Positions 43,847-55,774 are shown, counted from the stretch's first letter. The stretch is 64,000 nucleotides of DNA from Microascus cirrosus (GCA_030271035.1 JAMBUN010000064.1:1-64000); one strand, 5' to 3'. Numbers and translations: made by a program. The notes: generated from the sequence alone by a model not told the origin.

Positions 43847-45375
43847 TTAAGAGATTCTTTTCTCGCCGGATCCCCTATTCATAGGCTGAATCACAACCCT
43901 CCGATAACCAGTCAGAGGGGGCGTCCCACAATCCCTGACCTCCAAGATGAGGTGAAGCAAGACTCCCTTCTCAAGCAGCTTATCGCTCTTGGCCAACCTA
44001 CACGACAGCTCTGCGGGAGCAACCGACACCTCGACCCTCGTTCCAGCCTCATCTAGGTGCTTGATTCCAAGGTCTGTTAGCTCATGCATGCGATAAGTCT
44101 GCGTAGAGCTAGGCTCGCGGTACTGCCACCATGTAAAAGTCATCTCGTCACCGTCAGGATCGTACGTTGCGGAAGCATCGAGAACGATAGATGATCCCGC
44201 ATCTACCTCAATGTAGACAGGTTCAGGCCCGAAGGCACCGTTGACCGCGACGACAGGGTGGTGGTTCGCTTCTTCGAAGTTAGGCGTCAACGTCCAGCGC
44301 ATGCGGGCAGCGAAGTCGTCCTGGAAGGTGTTCCTCCACCGCCACACTGTCGCCTGGTTTGACTTCCGTAGGCGTCCGTCTCTTCCCACCACAGCGTCGG
44401 TCGTGTCCCCAAAGTGCCCTCGTACGGGCAGACCCTTGGGCCCGACGTTCATGGGGACATAGCGGCCACCCCAGGAGCCCCAGCTAGGCTCTTCTGGGAC
44501 ACCTAGACCATTTTGGATCAGATAGAGAAACGTAGGTGTGTCCCCTTCGATGATATACATGAAGTCTGGATACCGTGCACCCAAGGGCCCAACCTGAACA
44601 TTTTTCTTTACCCACTCTTTGGTGACCTTCCCAGGGTCTGGGCCACCTTCGTCTCCGCAGTCGCTCGAGATCCCAACCCACGTAGACAGCGCGTATTGGT
44701 TCCACCCATGCAGCGAGCAGATGTAGAAGATGTCCGGCCACTGCTGCCTTATCCAACCTCCGCAGTCATCCTGATCCGAGATGGTGTATACGCGGAGCTT
44801 AGCACGCAGAGCCGCGGCGTCGGGGCGGTTGCGGATTCTGTAGAGAACCTGCGCTAGAACATTGACGCCGCCCCAGACCAGAACCCAGAGGGGTTCCTCG
44901 GAGGGCGACGTTACGCTTTCGAGGAGGAGCTCGCCGCCTTCGCTTAGGGGGATGTCGTCTCCTACTGCGGCCATTCCGTAGACCTGTCAATGTGAGTCGT
45001 CAATATCCCGAGGGTATGAAGCTTCCAAGAGGGATGACCCCGATACAGACTTACCGGCGAACCAGAACGAACGAGGCTTCTCATCACATTGGCGGACGGG
45101 TAAGAAGAGTCCGGGTGAGAATGAGCGTTGAGATTATCCACCACCTCTTGGTACCCGTCGATGACATCGTGTAATACATGTGGCGCCACCGAATCTTTCA
45201 GCCAAACCGAGGTTGTTGCCACGACGCCTTCAGTGCGGAACTGGTTCGCATACGTCAAATATCGACAGAAAGACTCGGTGTCGTCTGGCTCATTGGTGAT
45301 ATCCGTCAGGATAAAGACACGGGGCTTTGTGGGAAATGTCTGTAGGGACTTCCGCCCCGAGGTCGGAAAGCTCAT
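43847..45375 (-). CDS. DUF1593 / cellulose-binding-protein-like protein with nucleoside-hydrolase-like fold
   Basis: Two exons, 45375-45055 and 44983-43847, with a 71-base intron; 485 residues. The N-terminal part shows the family start PRVFILTDITNEPDDTESF, whose aspartates resemble the metal site of inosine-uridine nucleoside hydrolases, followed by a long alpha/beta domain (WVLVWGGVNVLAQVL, YTISDQDDCGGWIR). The C-terminal 130 residues form a beta-sandwich with DASATYDPDGDEMTFTWWQY, like PKD/Sde182 C-terminal domains. Related proteins were named cellulose-binding or Sde182 in bacteria, but no reaction is proven. There is no signal peptide at this start, so it may be intracellular. It is divergent from a sugar transporter across 551 bases. 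Confidence 0.88.
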
Positions 45376-45926
45376 TTTGGTGTTTCTGGTTGGAGATTTG
45401 GAGCACTTGGGCTTTAGGAGTACTCGCCGAGCTATGTCTTTTTACTAAAGGAGTGACCTGGATTTACCGGGATGGGGCATGTTTTAACTCTTCTGGAGGG
45501 CTGGTGGCGCCTCCAATAGCCATAGATGGCTGACCCGACAGGCCGGTCTGGGCTCCGAAACATATCCATTTACAGCAACTCGAAGCACTCCGCCATGACA
45601 GCTCAGATACCCCTTGCTCTCCCCGCATCTTCCCCTTCCCTGTGAGCGGGGAAGATTTTCCACCAATGCTGTGGTCGGCTAGAGTCCAGGGTACGAACCT
45701 CGGGATAGCCTTAGACCCAAAGAGGCAAGGTCATCCATTCGGTACAGACTGGAGCTTGTAAGTCGCCAAGATGAGCTTCAACCACCACCAGCTCCGCATC
45801 CCCCGTGAGGATACTGAGAAAACTATACTATAAAAGGCGGTCAATAAGAACCCCCACCAAGGAGAGCTTCTTTCTAAGATCAGATTCCACTCTACGAGAT
45901 CCCTTCATTCTTCCATTCAAGTCTCC
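45376..45926. promoter_or_regulatory. Shared promoter region, DUF1593 gene and sugar transporter
   Basis: 551 bases between two start codons read in opposite directions. A canonical TATA box lies on the transporter side at 45829-45836. Co-regulation of a sugar-related pair is an inference. Confidence 0.6.
45829..45836 (+). promoter_or_regulatory. TATA box of the sugar transporter gene
   Basis: The exact word TATAAAAG sits 91 bases before the transporter ATG, a usual distance in moulds. TATA-containing fungal promoters are often inducible. Confidence 0.6.
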
Positions 45927-47699
45927 ATGGCCGAACAACATGCCCCGTCACAGGCTGAGCGGGACGACGTGGCCCCGAGCGCTCGTCTCGGTCACGTCTC
46001 CGACCAGGAAGACCACGAGATCGGCATGCTCGAGTCCATTCGCCGCTTCCCTTGGGCATGTGCCTGGTGCCTCTACGCCGTCTGGTGCGTCATCTGCCTG
46101 AGCTTCGACGTCCAGGCCGCCAATGCCATCGTCGGCATCCCGCAGTTTCGCAAGGATTTCGGGCACGCGTACGGTGACGGGACTGACTACGTTCTCCCCA
46201 CGCACTGGCAGTCCGCTTTCAACGCCGCTCCGGTTGCCGCGTAGGTCCTTGCCTCCCCCCGGGGAAAAGACCCAGCGTCTAGATATCACTCTGACAAATA
46301 TTTCAATCTAGCGCCACCGTTGCGTCGCTTATATCCGCCGAGCTCGCGGACCGGTTCGGCCGCCAGAAGGTCGTGGGAGGCGCCCTGGTCATCTCGTTCA
46401 TTGCTGTCGCTCTTGAATTTATCGCTACTACCAATCCCGTTTTCTTCGCTGGAAAGTTCCTCAATGGATTTATGGTCGGGACCATCGGGACCGTCATGGT
46501 CAGCTACATCGGAGAGGTATGGGGATAGCAATGACACATATATTAGTGCTCGCTGACCGTCCATGAACTTAGATTACTCCTTTAGCACTCAGGGGTCTCT
46601 TCACTTGCTCTGTGGGAGTGTCGTACGGAATTGGCCCGTTGGTCGCCTTCATCGTTATCAACTATACCGGACAGGCGCCGAACGCTTGGGCGTACCGTAC
46701 TGTCTTCTGCTGCCAGTTTGGGTTTGCAGGCGTGGCGATTCTCCTCCTACCTTTCATGCCAGAGTCAGTCGTCTTTCCCTACCCTAGGTATAGGTTTTGT
46801 GACTAACTAGGAACAATAGGTCTCCTTGGTGGTTAGCATCAAAGGGGCGAACGGAGAGAGCCATGACAAACCTCCGCAAACTTGGCCACAGCGGCGACGA
46901 GGGAGTGAAGAAGCTTGCTCTTATTGAGCTCACCCTTGCCCAAGCCCGAGAGGAAACCGACGGTGTCACATACCTCGAATGCTTCCGGAAGTCCAACCTT
47001 CGACGCACTATTATCAGCATTATGCCCTACAATATCCAGACCCTCAGTGGCATCTCATTCGTTGCTGGGTACTTCACCTACTATTTACAGCTAGCCGGAT
47101 ACTCGACATCTATGAGCTACAGGCTGCAGATCGCGCAACCCGTAGTCTCCATTGTTGGCAACATTATGGCTGCACTCCTGTCCGACAAGGTTGGACGGCG
47201 CAACTTGACTGTCTACGGCTTTATATTCCTGACCTGTCTCCTTTTGATTACCGGAGGCCTCGGGACCGGAACAAGCCGGGAGATGATCGAAGGGACAGTG
47301 GCCTTTATCCTGCTGTTCAGCTGGTGCTACAACCTTAGCATTGGATCTACGGCATTCTCGCTCCTCTGCGAGGTTTCGACGGCTCGCCTGCGAGTCAAAA
47401 CCATTGCTATCGGCTATGCAACACAGGCAGCGCTTAACGTCATGTGGCAGTTTACCATCCCGTATATGTTTAACCCTGATAAGGGCGACCTAGGCGCTAA
47501 GATCGCCTTTGTCTTCGGTGGGTTGAGTCTTGTGTCTATCTTATACTTTTGGTACTTCCAGCCGGAGACTGCTGGGCGGTCCTATCAAGAGTTAGATGAG
47601 ATGTTTGCGAAGGGAGTTCCAGCTAGGAGCTTCAAAAAGTATAAGACAGATGCGCAGATAATCAACGAGACTACCGCTAGGGAGGGAAAGGACGTGTAA
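45927..47699 (+). CDS. MFS sugar porter (hexose/maltose permease family)
   Basis: Four exons: 45927-46240, 46312-46516, 46573-46763 and 46820-47699; introns 71, 56 and 56 bases; 529 residues. Twelve membrane segments are expected. Sugar-porter signatures are present: ADRFGRQKV in the loop after helix 2, MVSYIGEITPLALRG after helix 4, PESPWWLASKGR after helix 6, SDKVGRRNL after helix 8 and PETAGRSYQELDEMF after helix 12. The long central loop and length resemble maltose/alpha-glucoside permeases, but the sugar cannot be read from sequence. It should act in the plasma membrane with proton symport. Confidence 0.93.
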
Positions 47700-47972
47700 G
47701 AGGAAATATCGAATAACGCGAGCAACTAGGAGGAAAAGTCTCCAGGTTACACGCCCTATCGTGCTCGCTCGCTTCTATACTTGAATCCTTTGTTTTTCAT
47801 GTTCTATGCCTATGGGGAGAGTAATTTTCGGATTAGCTTGGCCCGTAAGGCAGTTACCTCGCTGTTTCTAGTATGAAGACACATCCTTCGGGTTGCGACA
47901 CTTAAGTGCTGTTATGAGTTGTCAAGTTAGTCCGTAAGTAACCGAGCGGGAGTGTGTGTCGGACCACGGTTT

Positions 47973-47978
47973 CACGTG
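47973..47978. promoter_or_regulatory. CACGTG E-box, first copy
   Basis: CACGTG in the context TTCACGTGACG, which matches the TCACGTGA preference of Cbf1-type bHLH factors. It is 562 bases before the pfs2 ATG. Confidence 0.45.
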
Positions 47979-48188
47979 ACGAAGTTGGGAATATAAGACA
48001 ACGGAATTGTCGGTAGCGATGCAGGATATCCGAAGCTCAAGTAACCATTGCGTAGGGACGTAGTGGGTTTGCATATCTCCTCGCCTTGTTGTTGGATTTT
48101 AGAGCTGCTGCCTTCCGGTGTTGGGTGTGGAGCCGGTCTTGTGGAGCTTGATCGAAAGTGGAGTATGTGAGGTGAGATATGAATTGGT

Positions 48189-48194
48189 CACGTG
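48189..48194. promoter_or_regulatory. CACGTG E-box, second copy
   Basis: CACGTG in the context GGTCACGTGATT, giving the same eight-base palindrome as the copy 216 bases upstream. It is 346 bases before the pfs2 ATG. Confidence 0.45.
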
Positions 48195-48539
48195 ATTACG
48201 CAGGTACCTCCGCTGCGACTTTGACTTGGCCTTCGCGCCAGGAAGCGCGACTCGCAGAATGAAGCAACAGCTCTCGAGATTTCTTTGTCCTGTCAATATT
48301 CCATGCTGGGGAACGCACAAGGTTCCTTGTATTTTTACGTTCCAACCCCGGGTCTTTGCACTCAGTCTACCTCTCCAAGTTCTTTAAAATTTGCACCGAA
48401 TGCAGTGAAGTTCCGAGTGCAGCAGGCGTAACCATCTCACGACCTGAGCTCTTCATCATATCCATGGCATCTTTCGACTCTGCTATGAAAGATCCTTGAC
48501 TATCGCCTTAACCAGACGAGGGATACGAAACATAGCGTC

Positions 48540-50482
48540 ATGTCTTACGAACCACGCGATCGCGATCACGGTGGAGGTGGAGGTGGAGGTGGAAGTGGAG
48601 GTGGCATGGGCCCGGATGGTGCTTCCTTTATGAGAGGCAGAGGCCGCCGTAGGATCACCCTCCCGACTGAGGTGCTTACGGATTTGCTGGCCAGCCCGGC
48701 TGACAATTGATTCCAGGCCCCGTCACCGATTATGGATCTACCATCAGCAACTGGATACAACACCGCTCTCTCAAACCTAACGGCTGGTACTTTGGCGAAC
48801 GAGAACGCCCGAGCCCCAGCTACATCGTCGATGTACGTCTCCATCAGTTTCACCGCTGACTACCCTCTCGCTGACCTGCCCAGTTCCAACTACCCGCGTC
48901 GCGGCCCGCACATGCGGCGGCCTCCATCCCAGTAAAACACCTCCACACTTCACTGAATAAAGTGAAGCATCCAGTCAACGTCGTACGATGGACTCCCGAG
49001 GGCAGGCGGTTATTGACCGCCTCGAGCAGCGGCGAGTTCACTTTATGGAACGGCACGGGCTTCAACTTCGAGACCATTATGCAGGCCCATGACTCGGCCA
49101 TCCGGGCACTCTGCTACTCTCATAACGACGATTGGCTTGTTTCAGGTGATCATGACGGTATCGTCAAGTACTGGCAGCCCAACTTCAACAACCTCGAGAG
49201 CATCGCCGCCCACAGTGATCCCGTGCGCGACATCGCCTTCAGCCCCACTGACAGCAAGTTCGTTACCGCCAGTGACGACTCGACCCTCAAGATCTTTGAC
49301 TTCGCGGGCGGCGCGGAGGAGAGCGTGCTCAAGAGCCACGGCTGGGACGTCAAGAGCTGCGACTGGCACCCCACCAAGGGTCTCCTCGTCTCCGGCTCGA
49401 AGGACCATCTTGTAAAGCTCTGGGATCCCCGCAGTGCGCGGTGCCTCACCACCCTGCACGGTCACAAGAACACCATCACTAAGACGCAGTTCGAACGCAT
49501 TAGGGGCAATTGCCTCGCCACCTCCGCACGGGACCAGACAGCCCGCGTGTTTGATCTGAGGATGATGCGGGATATTTGCCTACTAAAGGGCCACGAGAAG
49601 GACATCTCGACTCTGACATGGCACCCTGTGCATCCCAACCTCCTGAGCACCGGTGGCCATGACGGCTCCCTCTTCCACTATATTCTCGACGAACCGAACA
49701 CACCACCGGGCCACTCCACCACCATAGCCCCCTACGACAGCCCCGACCCCTCCTCAGGCCCCGCCCAGACCATTCACCCAGCGCACAAGGTACAGTACGC
49801 TCATGACTTCGCCATTTGGAGCCTCGACTGGCACCCGCTGGGCCACATCCTGGCCTCGGGGTCCAACGACCGCCTCACGCGCTTCTGGTCGCGCGCGCGT
49901 CCCGGAGACGCGGATTACATGCAAGACAAGTACCACATTGGCGAGACCGCGGCTGTGGCGCAGGGCACGTGGGATCGTCGGGGCGGACGACAACAGAGGC
50001 AGGAGGAGGAGGAGCAGGAGATGGAGGACGAGATGGAGGGTCTTGTAGACCAGAAGATGCCGCTCAAGCAGGGGCAGCCTTCGTTCCCTGGCATTCCCGG
50101 TCTCCCCCTTCAGGGAAGCGCTCCGCCCACTTCGCTGCCAGGTCCTCCTGTGCCGCCGCCGCCCATTCCGGGTATGGTACCTCCGCCTCCCCCTGGCCTC
50201 AAAGGAACCGTGCCGCCACCTCCGCTACCGGGCCTTGCTGGCTTGGATCCCAGCAATCCAGCCGATATATCCAAAATCGCAGAAATAATGCGGAAGGCGG
50301 GTGTGCAGCTACCGCCGCCTCCCCCTGGGCTCGCGCCACCTGGGATGATGCCCCCCGGCTTCCCGCCGCCGCCACCGGGTAGTGACGAGAAGGGCGACGT
50401 GCGTAGGAGGGCGCCGCTTCCTAGTCAAGAGGAGAGCCTTAGAATGGAGCAGACCAGGGGGAATTACACGAGGGCGAGATAG
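48540..50482 (+). CDS. pfs2: mRNA 3'-end processing WD-repeat protein (Pfs2/WDR33)
   Basis: Three exons: 48540-48648, 48717-48832 and 48884-50482; 607 residues. A glycine run (GGT/GGA triplets) opens the protein. The Pfs2 hallmark PVTDYGSTISNWIQHRS follows, then NGWYFGERERPSPSYIVD. Seven WD40 repeats span about residues 110-410 (for example VRWTPEGRRLLTASSSGEFTLWNG; SGSKDHLVKLWDPRS). The C-terminal third is an acidic/glutamine tract followed by repeated PPPPPG and LPG-type proline runs. In the cleavage and polyadenylation factor this subunit recognises the AAUAAA signal with CPSF30/Yth1. The exon 1 donor (GTAGGA) was chosen because it joins GRR to PVTDYG. Confidence 0.92.
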
Positions 50483-50935
50483 GATACGAGGGGGCCGGAT
50501 GTGTCTAAGGGGAGGGCCGGAGGGGAGCTAAAAGAGAAAAAACAAGCGGAAGTAGCGGATAATATGTTCGGGTTATTGATTGGCGCTCGGCGTTTGGGGA
50601 CGCGAGGTTACGTAGAGGATATCACAGCACGAAGAGACGGTTTTCCTCAGCTGTTAGGGTGGTACCGGACGGTCTGAACAACCTGCACGCCGTTTTAATG
50701 GTCCGGTCCCACGCGAGAGGAAGAACAGCCGCGAACGAACAGCATTGCCGACTCCGGTGCCGAATATTACTATAGTGTACAGATCTTAAGACAAAGTGTA
50801 CAGACGCATATCCGCTAGAAATGCCAAGCTCGACGGCCACCAAAAGCCGGAGCCCTCAAAACGTCCTAACACCTCCCCCACACGCTCCTTGTTGAAACCC
50901 TGAATTTCCTCCTTCTGATTGTCAGGTAAAAGCGG
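50483..50935. other. Tail-to-tail gap, 453 bases
   Basis: Between the convergent stops of pfs2 and nuc1. It should hold both 3' ends; nothing else is recognised. Confidence 0.65.
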
Positions 50936-51940
50936 CTACTTCCTCGGTAGCGCCTTCTTGCCCTTATCCGAGAAGTCCTTTACGACGATAGAGCAGTCCC
51001 CCTCTGCACAGAGCATCCTTCGCCTCTCGACCGGCAGCTTATCCGCGAACTCCAGCCCGCTCGCCCTCTCCACCGCCTCCAGTGGCACCTCGAAGTCCCT
51101 CAAAGGCTTGTCGTTCGGGATCGGCGCGTTGGGCATCACGAAAGCCCCGATCGACACGTTCCCGCCCGGCTTGCCGTCTTCCGCAAAGATCACCTTGTAG
51201 AAGTGCGTCGGGACCGCCACGCTCGCGGGGTTTCCTATGACCTCGTACTTGACGTACCACTTCCCGTCCGCCTCTTTCCGCGGCAGGTATAGCGGCCCCG
51301 TCGCGATGCGCACGGAGGGGTACCGATCCGTCAACCTCCTGCAGAAGTCCTCAAAATGCGCCCAGTAATCCCTGTTGAAGCCATCGCCCACCTGCGGACA
51401 CATGTTGCTGAGGTAGAATGTCTCGTCCATAGCCTTCTGGTCCCACTTGGCGTCCGCAGCGGGCACCTGGTGGCCCCTGTCATAGCCGCTGCGGAAGTAG
51501 TCCTTCAGCAGGGCGCGGAACTTCCCCGGGATGGCGGCGTCCTCGAGGAAGGTGCTGTGCTTGCGGTCACCATCGCGGATGGCGAGCGAGGCGGGGGTGA
51601 TGTGCTCGACGACCCAGTGCGGGTTACGAGTGCGGCGATCGTAGGAGGAGACGAAGGCGGCGCGGGAAGCTACGTCGGCGACGGGGCCGGGGAAGCCATA
51701 CTCGAAGAATCCGGCCGGATTTACCGGGGCAGGGCCCTTGGCCGGTGAGGACGGTGCGTTAGAGAAGATTTCGGTGGCGGGGACAGCGACAGTAGGGGTC
51801 GGGGAGGCGAGGACTGGTATCGAGGCGGCGCTGTTCTGGTTGCTCTTGGCGGAGTTGAAGGAAGAGAATGCCGCGGCGGTTACGGCGGCACCACCGCCGG
51901 CACTGAGGGCGATGAGGGCGAGGCTGGAGGCCCTGGACAT
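50936..51940 (-). CDS. nuc1: Mitochondrial DNA/RNA non-specific endonuclease (EndoG/Nuc1)
   Basis: Single exon, 334 residues. Residues 1-30 combine a short basic start with a small-residue hydrophobic run, fitting mitochondrial targeting with an inner-membrane stop. The nuclease core carries the DRGH motif at residues 154-157, with catalytic His157, and the metal-binding asparagine in the FNRDYWAHFE region; the preceding EHITP and TFYLSNMCPQ segments are typical of the family. The enzyme degrades nucleic acids in mitochondria and, on release, in the nucleus during cell death. The start is the only ATG giving a targeting segment. Confidence 0.95.
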   Translation of the reverse strand: MSRASSLALIALSAGGGAAVTAAAFSSFNSAKSNQNSAASIPVLASPTPTVAVPATEIFSNAPSSPAKGPAPVNPAGFFEYGFPGPVADVASRAAFVSSYDRRTRNPHWVVEHITPASLAIRDGDRKHSTFLEDAAIPGKFRALLKDYFRSGYDRGHQVPAADAKWDQKAMDETFYLSNMCPQVGDGFNRDYWAHFEDFCRRLTDRYPSVRIATGPLYLPRKEADGKWYVKYEVIGNPASVAVPTHFYKVIFAEDGKPGGNVSIGAFVMPNAPIPNDKPLRDFEVPLEAVERASGLEFADKLPVERRRMLCAEGDCSIVVKDFSDKGKKALPRK

Positions 51941-52929
51941 GGTTGCGGCCGGGGGAGGGTTGGGGATGTACTAGATGTGCAGTGGAAGTTGAGGTTTGGC
52001 CGTTAGACGAATATTTTCAGGACCCTGCGAAGTTGCCCCAAGGGTCCAGCTCCAGAGTCGTGGGGCGTGTTGCACCAATCATCCGGTAATTTGCCGCATC
52101 CAGTAATACCTGCATTCCCAGTGGTCCGCGCACCTGAAAATGCGTCACCGAGGAGGGGTCGGGACAAGGAAAGGGCAGGTTCGTGCTGCCACGCACAGCA
52201 GTCCCGGGTGTTGGCTGGCCAAGAAGCTCATTGTCTGCATATGCAGCGACAACCCGGATGGATTGTCCTGCGTTTGCCCAAAGGGAGAATGCTCATACAT
52301 GTAAGGGGGTGGTTTAGGGGGTCTGAAAGCCACGCTGTCAGCCCGCGACAGACATTGGTCAGCTTGGCCTAGAGAAGCACCTTGATGGCCCTCTGGCGTC
52401 GAGAGTACCCGGATGACGGGGGGAAGTCACGACGGGGTCAGGCGTCACACCGATCGTGCAGCGTCTGGGACATGGCGCTGGTGCCTTCTTCCTTCGTATA
52501 TTAATATACAGCTCCTCAAATTTGGGGTAGGTCCGTCGTCGCTTCAGTTTATGTGCTGGGGCTAGTCTCAAACGAAGTAGATTGGTTATTCTTGACTTGG
52601 GGGAAAACTTCAACCTCCCCCACGATACGCTTTTTGTGTCTTTCGTCATCGCGCGCCCAACTGCAACCTCAGTTCCCGTTCAGCCAAGTCTTCCGAAGGC
52701 CGTTCGCTATCGAGGAATATCCGCTTAATACGATCCCACCTCGTTGTCATTGTTCCCTATTCATCGTCCCGATCGTCTCGGCGGGCCGGATCCGTCGGCG
52801 ACATTCCACGGAGACTATCGCCCTTTTCTTTGATTTCATTGTCGCCACCTACTTTAAATCCGCCGGACCCTTATGCCCTGAGGACAACGCTTTTCTGGAG
52901 GTTTAGTGAGCGTGAATCTCTGTTTACCC
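51941..52929. promoter_or_regulatory. Divergent gap between nuc1 and the zinc transporter, 989 bases
   Basis: Holds both promoters. Open frames at 52067-52372 and 52553-52906 have no supportive features. A pyrimidine-rich tract at about 52,600-52,760 is likely part of the transporter's promoter or leader. Confidence 0.55.
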
Positions 52930-54695
52930 ATGATGGAGTCGAACGGCGGAAATGACACTCGCGGGTGGATAATGACCTTCGTGAGCGGTGCCGGTAGGTC
53001 TATACCTTACTTCGGCCTACGGCATGCCTGTACGCCCGTTACCAGTCTTACTGACCACCACCTGCCTATTAGCCTGCATTCTCGGCTCGAGCGTCATATG
53101 CGTCGATCTACTCATCCGCCGCCTTCCCGGCAAGCAGAACTTTAGCATCAATAGGAATGGCCCCTTCCTCGCGAGTTCCCTCAGCCTCAGCTTTGGCGTC
53201 ATGGTCAGTCCCATAACCAACCGCCCTCTCCCCCTCGGGGCAGATCACGTTGCGGGCCCGTTACGACCGGACCAAAGCTAACCTACCTTTGCCTGAACAG
53301 CTCTTCTCAGCCTTGTACAGCATGCTGCCGACCTCGAAGAAATATTTTGTCCGGTCCGGGTTCTCGCACCAGACGGCTGGCGTGATGATGGTGGTCTGGC
53401 TAGCGGTCGGCTTCTTAGGAATACAGATCGTGTCGAGGTTGGTGCATCGGTTCTTCCCTTCCCACGTTGTCGACTGCGACCACAACCACAAGGAACCTCA
53501 CCATTTCGATCACCATTCCGATCACCATTCGCACAGCCCAAGTCGACATGCGTCGCCGTCACATACACTTCCGGGTAAGCGCCGCCACGTGCAGGTACCG
53601 ACTACGATACCTGAGTCTGCAAACGGGAGCGCCGTGGCCTCCGCGTCCTCGTGCGCGTCCGAATCTACACCGCTGCTGGTACACGAGCACTACGAGCACC
53701 CAGTGGACGGGAGGACACACCAAAACACGGACCCATCGGGGGTCGAAGTCACTGATAGAACCAGTGTGGTGCGGGGACCATCACAGAGCCACACCGTGCC
53801 GGATTATGAAACTACTTCTTCAAGACGGCCGCCGATGGTACAAGTACAGGAGCGAGTGCTGTCGTTCGTCAAGGACTTGAAGAACAATTGCGACGAGACG
53901 GGGCCCTGCTACGGCTACTCGGACCCCTGCGGCCAGGAGTGCTTCAAGCACGTTAACCCCAGCTCCTCAAGCGGTGCCAGGCGCGTGAGCCTCCTCCGGA
54001 CCCCAACGGGCTCGCTCTACCTGGGCAACCAGCGCCCGAGCTTCGCGCGCGGACGGGATGTTGAGTCTAGAGACTCCTCTCTCATTAGCCCGACGGAACG
54101 TGCTCCGTCCTCTGGGCCTCCCGGAGACAACGCGGACGAGTCCGCCGATCGTGCCTCCACAAAGTCGGCGGAGGACCTGGAGGCACAGCACCATCACCAT
54201 GTGCCCACGAATGCCTTTCTGTCGATCGGACTGCAGACCTCTATCGCCATCGCGTTGCACAAGTTTCCTGAGGGATTCATCACCTACGCGACCAATCACG
54301 CGAACCCATCGCTGGGTTTTAACGTCTTCATGGCCCTCTTTGTACACAACATCTCCGAGGGTTTTACCATCGCGTTGCCGCTCTACATGGCGTTGAACAG
54401 CCGCATCAAGGCGCTCTTGTGGGCGTTCCTTCTCGGCGGGCTCAGCCAGCCGCTCGGGGCGGGCGTCGCGGCGCTGTGGTTCCACCTTACCCGCGATAGG
54501 GAAGGGTTCTCGCCTAATAATGCGGTTTATGCTGGCTTGTTTGCGGGCACTGCGGGGATCATGGTCAGTGTTGCATTGCAGCTTTTTGTGGAGAGCTTGA
54601 GTCTGGGACATGATCGGAATCTGTCGATTTTCTGCGCGTTCTTGGGGATGGTTATCTTGGGTGTTAGCGGTGCGCTTGTTGTCGATGAGCACTAA
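52930..54695 (+). CDS. ZIP-family zinc transporter (Zrt3-like)
   Basis: Three exons: 52930-52993, 53073-53203 and 53301-54695; introns 79 and 97 bases; 529 residues. Three hydrophobic segments precede a soluble loop of about 230 residues that begins with a histidine-rich run (DCDHNHKEPHHFDHHSDHHSH, about 100-120) and includes S/T-rich parts and a cysteine cluster (CDETGPCYGYSDPCGQEC). The last five segments carry the metal path: IALHKFPEGFITY and FVHNISEGFTIALPLY, each with the ZIP HxxxE-type motif. The layout resembles vacuolar Zrt3, which moves zinc from vacuole to cytosol. Two adjacent ATGs (52930, 52933) compete as the start. Confidence 0.9.
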
Positions 54696-55774
54696 GGAAA
54701 AAGGACCACCGACAGGTGTGAGGAAGCTTCTGGAAAATGGGTATGGCGGTATAAACTATGGTCATGATGGTTATACGAGCCTGCATTTACTTTTATGGGA
54801 AGTCCTATCGGACGGCGTTGGTCGGTATATTCCTGGTTGGTATACATTGTTTTTTTCTTTTGGTGTTCAGCGTATTATATAGACCGGGAGAATACAGCAT
54901 GGTCACCGGATACGACATCTTGATAGGTATTGGAGGAAGAGGTCGCCTGAATCCATACAAATGTGAGCATGTGTAGTTATGGGTTGACAGGACGCAGTAT
55001 AGCGCCCACGAGCCCAAATATCGTGAAGTCGCTCAAAAGCCGTAGTAGGCCAACAACTTGGCCTCCATGACAACGGCGCGCCGTCTACATATATATACTC
55101 CGTCGTCCTCAGTTCTTGTTGAGACTACTGCCTAAGCCAGACCGCTCAGAAGTGTCGTGGAGGATCGCGCACGCAGGGACAAGTTACTTTTTACGCCTAT
55201 ATTACGCTATGTAACGGATATCTTTTCGTAAGTTTCTTTTCCTGCGCCCAAATAGCAAGATGCTTGAGGAATACCCTCAATCCCAGACTCACATGCCCAA
55301 CTTTTGAAGCCCTTAACGCCGAATACACCAGCCCCCGTACCTTCGGCGTTAGAATGTCTTGTTCCGCGGTTCTGTAACGCACCTGTCTCCAGTGAACCTA
55401 AACTTTTTGCGTGAAAATCTCCCAATATCCTACCCAGCGCCGAACCATCGCTCTGGTCTTTATGCGATTCCAGCGCCGAATTGCCAGCATCGCTCCGTCT
55501 ACCCTCTCCAAACTCCGAGTCACTGCCGACAGAAGGGGGCACCAGGTTAAAAGTCGCCCGCGCTTGCACTCGCTCCGTTCCGTAACTGACGCCGTAATCT
55601 TCCTCTCATCGTACAGTCCAAACGAGCCGCGCTCGGGTATCTCCACCGCGGTGACCCTACGTCAAACAAAATGAACAATCAAGCAGCCGTGAATAGCGTG
55701 ATTGCGTCAGAATATCATAAACGAAAAAAAAAAAAAATAATAAAAGGGTGACCCTTAGGCCGTAGCCAGACATA
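54696..55774. other. Tail-to-tail gap, 1.1 kb
   Basis: Between the convergent stops of the zinc transporter and kapC. It contains an A-run at about 55,723-55,740, about 35 bases beyond the kapC stop on its transcribed side. Frames around 55,200-55,650 are short and unsupported. Confidence 0.55.

Larger units (their letters stand above)
47700..48539. promoter_or_regulatory. 3' flank of the transporter and promoter of pfs2
   Basis: 840 bases, no coding region. Two E-box palindromes lie in the half nearer pfs2 (listed separately). Confidence 0.55.

Noticed and set aside
49803..50382. Long secondary frames inside pfs2
   Set aside because: They are shadows caused by GC-rich codon use; the WD-repeat frame is unbroken.
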